Assembly: GCF_003002025.1 (NCBI RefSeq)
Contig: NZ_PVZB01000001.1
Location: forward strand, 434,001 to 498,000
DNA length: 64,000 nt
DNA from: Paraburkholderia sp. BL25I1N1
Lineage (GTDB): Bacteria; Pseudomonadota; Gammaproteobacteria; Burkholderiales; Burkholderiaceae
Direction: 5' to 3'
Numbering within the stretch: position 1 is the stretch's first letter; each line of letters opens with the position of its first letter. The translations under genes and the position numbers were made by a program. Under the pieces are notes generated by a model that was given only the letters and a program-made list of their open reading frames with translations, was not told where the DNA came from and ran no database searches. Of this stretch, positions 61,265 to 64,000 are shown piece after piece.

Positions 61265-62014
61265 CTATTCGCTGCCATCAATAGGCGTATCCGCTGGCCC
61301 GCGTGTGGCGTCCTCGAACCGCCGGTTCGCCTCCGCCACTTCCACCCTGAACTGCTGCAACGCGCTCACCGCAAGATCCGGCGGCGTCAGCGCGGCCCAC
61401 AATACGTCGATCAACTGATCCGCCGTCGCATCGATATCGATGTGCCGGTTGGCGAGCGTGGCATCCCACAGCACATGCTCCATCGGGCCAAACACCATCG
61501 AGCGCAACAGGCGCAACGGCATGTCGCCACGAATCTGCCCGCTTTCCTGGCCCTGCGCCAGCACGCGCATCAGCGGCGCGGTATAGCGGCGCTGCAACTC
61601 CGTGAGCGCCTCGCTCAGTTCATGATGCCGCGCCCGTCCTTCGGACAACACCAGCGCGCAGAGATCCGTGCCGTTCACCAGCATCAACCGCAAATGCGTG
61701 CGCACGATGAACGCAAACTGCTGGCGCACATTGCCGTCGCGCGGCAAGCCGGACTCGATGGCTTCGATGATCTCGTCGTACCAGTCGCCGATCACCCGCG
61801 CGCACAACTCGCGCTTGCCGCGGAAATAGCTGAACACGGTCGCCTCGGAAATGCCGAGGCGCTGCGCGATTTCGGCGGTGGTCGCGCGTTCGTAGCCTTT
61901 TTCGGAGAACACGTCGCGCCCCGCCTGAAGAATCTCCTTCACGCGTTGCTGCGACTTGCGCCCGGCCGGCTGGCGGCGCGAGGCGGGCAACTCGGCCTTC
62001 GTGGCAACCGTCAT
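61265..62014 (-). CDS. TetR-family regulator divergent from the leucine-degradation genes
   Basis: 249 residues from ATG 62014 (MTVATKAELPASRRQ). The HTH is SQQRVKEILQAGRDVFSEKGYERATTAEIAQRLGISEATVFSYFRGKRELCARVIGDWYDEII (residues ~22-84). A C-terminal ligand domain follows (LMLVNGTDLCALVLSEGR, PLRLLRSMVFGPMEHVLWDATL). Betaproteobacteria use a TetR regulator called LiuQ to control leucine and isovalerate genes; position and orientation suggest this is it, though I cannot confirm the match. 298 bases separate it from ivd. Confidence 0.9.
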   Translation of the reverse strand: MTVATKAELPASRRQPAGRKSQQRVKEILQAGRDVFSEKGYERATTAEIAQRLGISEATVFSYFRGKRELCARVIGDWYDEIIEAIESGLPRDGNVRQQFAFIVRTHLRLMLVNGTDLCALVLSEGRARHHELSEALTELQRRYTAPLMRVLAQGQESGQIRGDMPLRLLRSMVFGPMEHVLWDATLANRHIDIDATADQLIDVLWAALTPPDLAVSALQQFRVEVAEANRRFEDATRGPADTPIDGSE

Positions 62015-62150
62015 ATGAGTCCAGTTCAGATTTGTGAGGCCAATCGCGCCCGCAAAGGTGCGAAACAAGCCGGATAAGTGCGATGCTAGCACGCCTTAGT
62101 GATGTTGTAGGCGGTCGCTTCAGTTTCTGAGTAACACTCAAAAATACCTA

Positions 62151-62179
62151 TTGACGCTTACGTAAATCTAGCGTGAAAT
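62151..62179 (+). promoter_or_regulatory. Predicted liu promoter with TTGACGCTTACGTAAA box
   Basis: TTGACG (62151-62156) and TGAAAT (62174-62179) are 17 bases apart upstream of ivd. TTGACGCTTACGTAAA (62151-62166) overlaps the -35 box and resembles the ACG/CGT dyad sites described for leucine-degradation regulators; it is self-complementary at 10 of 16 positions. A short TGAGT-AAC-ACTCA dyad is at 62128-62140. Tentative. Confidence 0.5.
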
Positions 62180-62312
62180 GCGCCTTGAACGTTTCGCGCC
62201 TCGTGCGTGACGACAGGAGCGGCCCACAAGGCCGCCGCCGTCCGCCGAGCCGCAACCGGACCAGCCGGCGCCCACCCAGGGCCGGCCGCCAACGAACTCT
62301 GGAGACACTGCA

Positions 62313-63494
62313 ATGAGCAACCTGCCCGGTTTGCAATTCCCGCTCGGCGAAGAAATCGAAATGCTGCGCGACAGCATTGCGGGCTTCGCCGCCAAAGAAA
62401 TCGCCCCGCGTGCCGCGGAGATTGATCGTACGGATCAGTTTCCCATGGACCTGTGGCGCAAGTTCGGCGATCTGGGCGTGCTCGGCATGACGGTCTCGGA
62501 AGAATACGGCGGCGCGAACATGGGCTACACGGCACATATGATCGCCATGGAAGAAATCTCGCGCGCGTCGGCCTCGGTCGGCCTTTCGTACGGCGCGCAT
62601 TCGAATCTGTGCGTCAACCAGATTCATCGTAACGGCACGGAAGCGCAAAAACAGAAGTATCTGCCCAAGCTCGTGTCGGGCGAACACGTCGGCGCACTCG
62701 CCATGAGCGAGCCGAACGCGGGCTCGGACGTGGTCAGCATGAAGCTGCGCGCTGAGAAGAAGGGCGACCACTACGTGCTCAACGGCACCAAGATGTGGAT
62801 CACCAACGGGCCGGATTGCGACACGCTGGTGGTCTACGCCAAGACCGATCCCGAAGCGAATTCGCGCGGCATTACCGCGTTTATCGTCGAGAAGGGCATG
62901 AAGGGTTTCTCCGTTGCGCAGAAGCTCGACAAACTCGGCATGCGCGGCTCGCATACCGGTGAACTCGTGTTCCAGGACGTGGAAGTGCCGGAAGAAAACA
63001 TTCTCGGCCAGTTGAACGGCGGCGCGAAAGTGCTGATGAGCGGTCTTGACTACGAACGCGCCGTGCTCGCGGGCGGCCCGACCGGCATCATGGTCGCCGT
63101 CATGGACGCGGTCGTGCCGTATATCCACGACCGCAAGCAGTTCGGCCAGTCGATCGGCGAATTCCAGCTCATTCAAGGCAAGGTGGCCGATCTCTACACC
63201 ACGTTGCAGGCGTGCCGCGCGTATCTCTACGCGGTGGGCCGTCAACTCGACACGCTCGGCAAGGAACACGTGCGCCAGGTGCGCAAAGACTGCGCGGGCG
63301 TGATTCTCTACACGGCGGAAAAAGCCACGTGGATGGCGGGCGAGGCGATCCAGATTCTCGGCGGCAATGGCTACATCAACGAGTATCCGGTCGGCCGTTT
63401 GTGGCGCGATGCGAAGCTCTATGAAATCGGCGCCGGCACGAGCGAAATCCGCCGCATGCTGATCGGCCGCGAGTTGTTCGCCGAAACGGCATGA
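62313..63494 (+). CDS. liuA: Isovaleryl-CoA dehydrogenase
   Basis: 393 residues, ATG 62313 preceded by CTGGAGAC. Acyl-CoA dehydrogenase motifs: [40 protein letters not shown] (FAD and substrate region) and [27 protein letters not shown], ending [18 protein letters not shown]. Its position upstream of a carboxyltransferase of the methylcrotonyl-CoA type (63544) and next to a TetR regulator identifies it as the leucine-pathway enzyme that turns isovaleryl-CoA into 3-methylcrotonyl-CoA. Confidence 0.92.
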   Translation: MSNLPGLQFPLGEEIEMLRDSIAGFAAKEIAPRAAEIDRTDQFPMDLWRKFGDLGVLGMTVSEEYGGANMGYTAHMIAMEEISRASASVGLSYGAHSNLCVNQIHRNGTEAQKQKYLPKLVSGEHVGALAMSEPNAGSDVVSMKLRAEKKGDHYVLNGTKMWITNGPDCDTLVVYAKTDPEANSRGITAFIVEKGMKGFSVAQKLDKLGMRGSHTGELVFQDVEVPEENILGQLNGGAKVLMSGLDYERAVLAGGPTGIMVAVMDAVVPYIHDRKQFGQSIGEFQLIQGKVADLYTTLQACRAYLYAVGRQLDTLGKEHVRQVRKDCAGVILYTAEKATWMAGEAIQILGGNGYINEYPVGRLWRDAKLYEIGAGTSEIRRMLIGRELFAETA

Positions 63495-63543
63495 GCGCGA
63501 AGGCCCGAAGCGAATAAGAAGCGGCGAACAGGAGAGCCACGTA

Positions 63544-64000
63544 ATGCCGATCATCGAATCAAAGCTGAATCCGCGCTCGGACGACTTCCGCGCCAACGCG
63601 GCGGCGCTCGAAGCGCTGGTCGCCGACCTTCGCGCGAAAGTCGAGAAGCTCGCGCTGGGCGGCGGTCAGGCGGCGCGCGACAAACACACCGGACGCGGCA
63701 AACTGCTGCCGCGCGAGCGGATCGAGAAGCTGCTCGATCCGGGCACGCCGTTTCTGGAGTTCTCGCAACTCGCGGCCTACGGCATGTACAACGACGACGC
63801 GCCAGGTGCGGGCGTCATCACCGGCATTGGCCGGATCGCCGGGCAGGAGTGCGTGATCGTCTGCAACGATGCAACGGTCAAGGGTGGCACTTACTATCCC
63901 GTCACCGTGAAAAAGCACGTGCGGGCGCAGGAAATCGCGGCTGAAAATCACTTGCCGTGCGTGTATCTGGTCGACTCGGGCGGCGCGAATCTGCCGAATC
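63544..64000 (+). CDS. liuB: Methylcrotonyl-CoA carboxylase carboxyltransferase subunit, 3' end outside window
   Basis: Starts at ATG 63544 behind ACAGGAGAG, 49 bases after liuA, and runs uninterrupted for 152 codons to the window edge. The translation begins [20 protein letters not shown] and contains [31 protein letters not shown] and [32 protein letters not shown], the N-terminal carboxyltransferase pattern of the acetyl/propionyl/methylcrotonyl-CoA carboxylase beta subunits. Neighbours point to 3-methylcrotonyl-CoA as substrate. The rest of the liu operon is expected just downstream. Confidence 0.92.
   Translation, partial: MPIIESKLNPRSDDFRANAAALEALVADLRAKVEKLALGGGQAARDKHTGRGKLLPRERIEKLLDPGTPFLEFSQLAAYGMYNDDAPGAGVITGIGRIAGQECVIVCNDATVKGGTYYPVTVKKHVRAQEIAAENHLPCVYLVDSGGANLPN

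Noticed and set aside
62148..63596. 482-codon frame antisense to liuA
   Set aside because: No domains; liuA on the plus strand is a complete acyl-CoA dehydrogenase with a ribosome site.

Overview
The window is a 64 kb, GC-rich, gene-dense stretch of chromosome that reads as a betaproteobacterium of the Burkholderia group, most likely Paraburkholderia. The basis is the set of families present rather than any database match: a Burkholderia-type Gram-negative porin, a DUF3138 outer-membrane-like protein behind a potFGHI/puu polyamine operon, a three-subunit membrane gluconate-dehydrogenase operon, a leucine-degradation (liu) cluster next to a TetR regulator, and strong codon bias to G/C in third position. 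I see no rRNA, tRNA, CRISPR array, prophage, transposase or plasmid replication gene. The region looks like ordinary but accessory-rich chromosome dominated by catabolic operons, transporters and their regulators.

Layout. 1-2086: metal-type TonB receptor (cut by the window edge) with a DUF2946 partner. 2351-4495: TPR plus glycosyltransferase-like protein. 4488-6994: a LysR regulator that has lost its DNA-binding domain, a carboxymuconolactone-decarboxylase family protein and an XRE/MmyB regulator. 7055-12300: porin and a periplasmic gluconate-dehydrogenase-type complex (cytochrome c, GMC flavoprotein, small Tat subunit) with a PtxS-like palindrome upstream. 12551-18118: GntR remnant, DUF1330 protein, then LysR / fused aconitase-type hydratase / MFS transporter. 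18160-20091: secreted beta-propeller. 20386-26365: FadR-type regulator divergent from a four-gene operon (cytoplasmic gamma-glutamyltranspeptidase-like enzyme, MFS, GAF protein, MFS), with matching operator copies at both ends of the intergenic region. 26392-31660: luciferase-like oxidoreductase, DNA polymerase II, PRC-barrel and DUF2891 proteins.

31863-47750 is a complete polyamine uptake and degradation locus. One long minus-strand operon runs puuD, puuA, spuC, potF, potG, potH, potI, DUF3138 and two tandem puuB-like oxidases. The opposite strand holds puuR, puuC and the C-terminal remnant of an agmatinase gene. Imported putrescine can therefore go through the gamma-glutamyl route (PuuA, PuuB, PuuC, PuuD) or through direct transamination (SpuC), and the agmatine feed has apparently been lost here.

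47776-55592: a MarR/MFS pair with a 42 bp palindromic operator, a DedA-rhodanese fusion, cupin, CxxC peroxidase-type protein, a 10 bp tandem repeat, another MFS, a GcvA-type LysR and a DUF899 protein. 55710-61172: a membrane GGDEF-EAL protein, a small exported protein, HU, DAHP synthase and a DUF72 protein. 61265-64000: TetR regulator divergent from isovaleryl-CoA dehydrogenase and the methylcrotonyl-CoA carboxylase carboxyltransferase subunit, which runs off the window.

The most promising under-described units are the GGT-like/MFS/GAF/MFS operon with its operator pair, the LysR/fused-aconitase/MFS unit, and the MarR regulator with a C-terminal cysteine cluster and very long palindrome. Three regulatory or enzyme genes (LysR at 4.5-5.3 kb, GntR at 12.5 kb, agmatinase at 47.4 kb) are truncated remnants.
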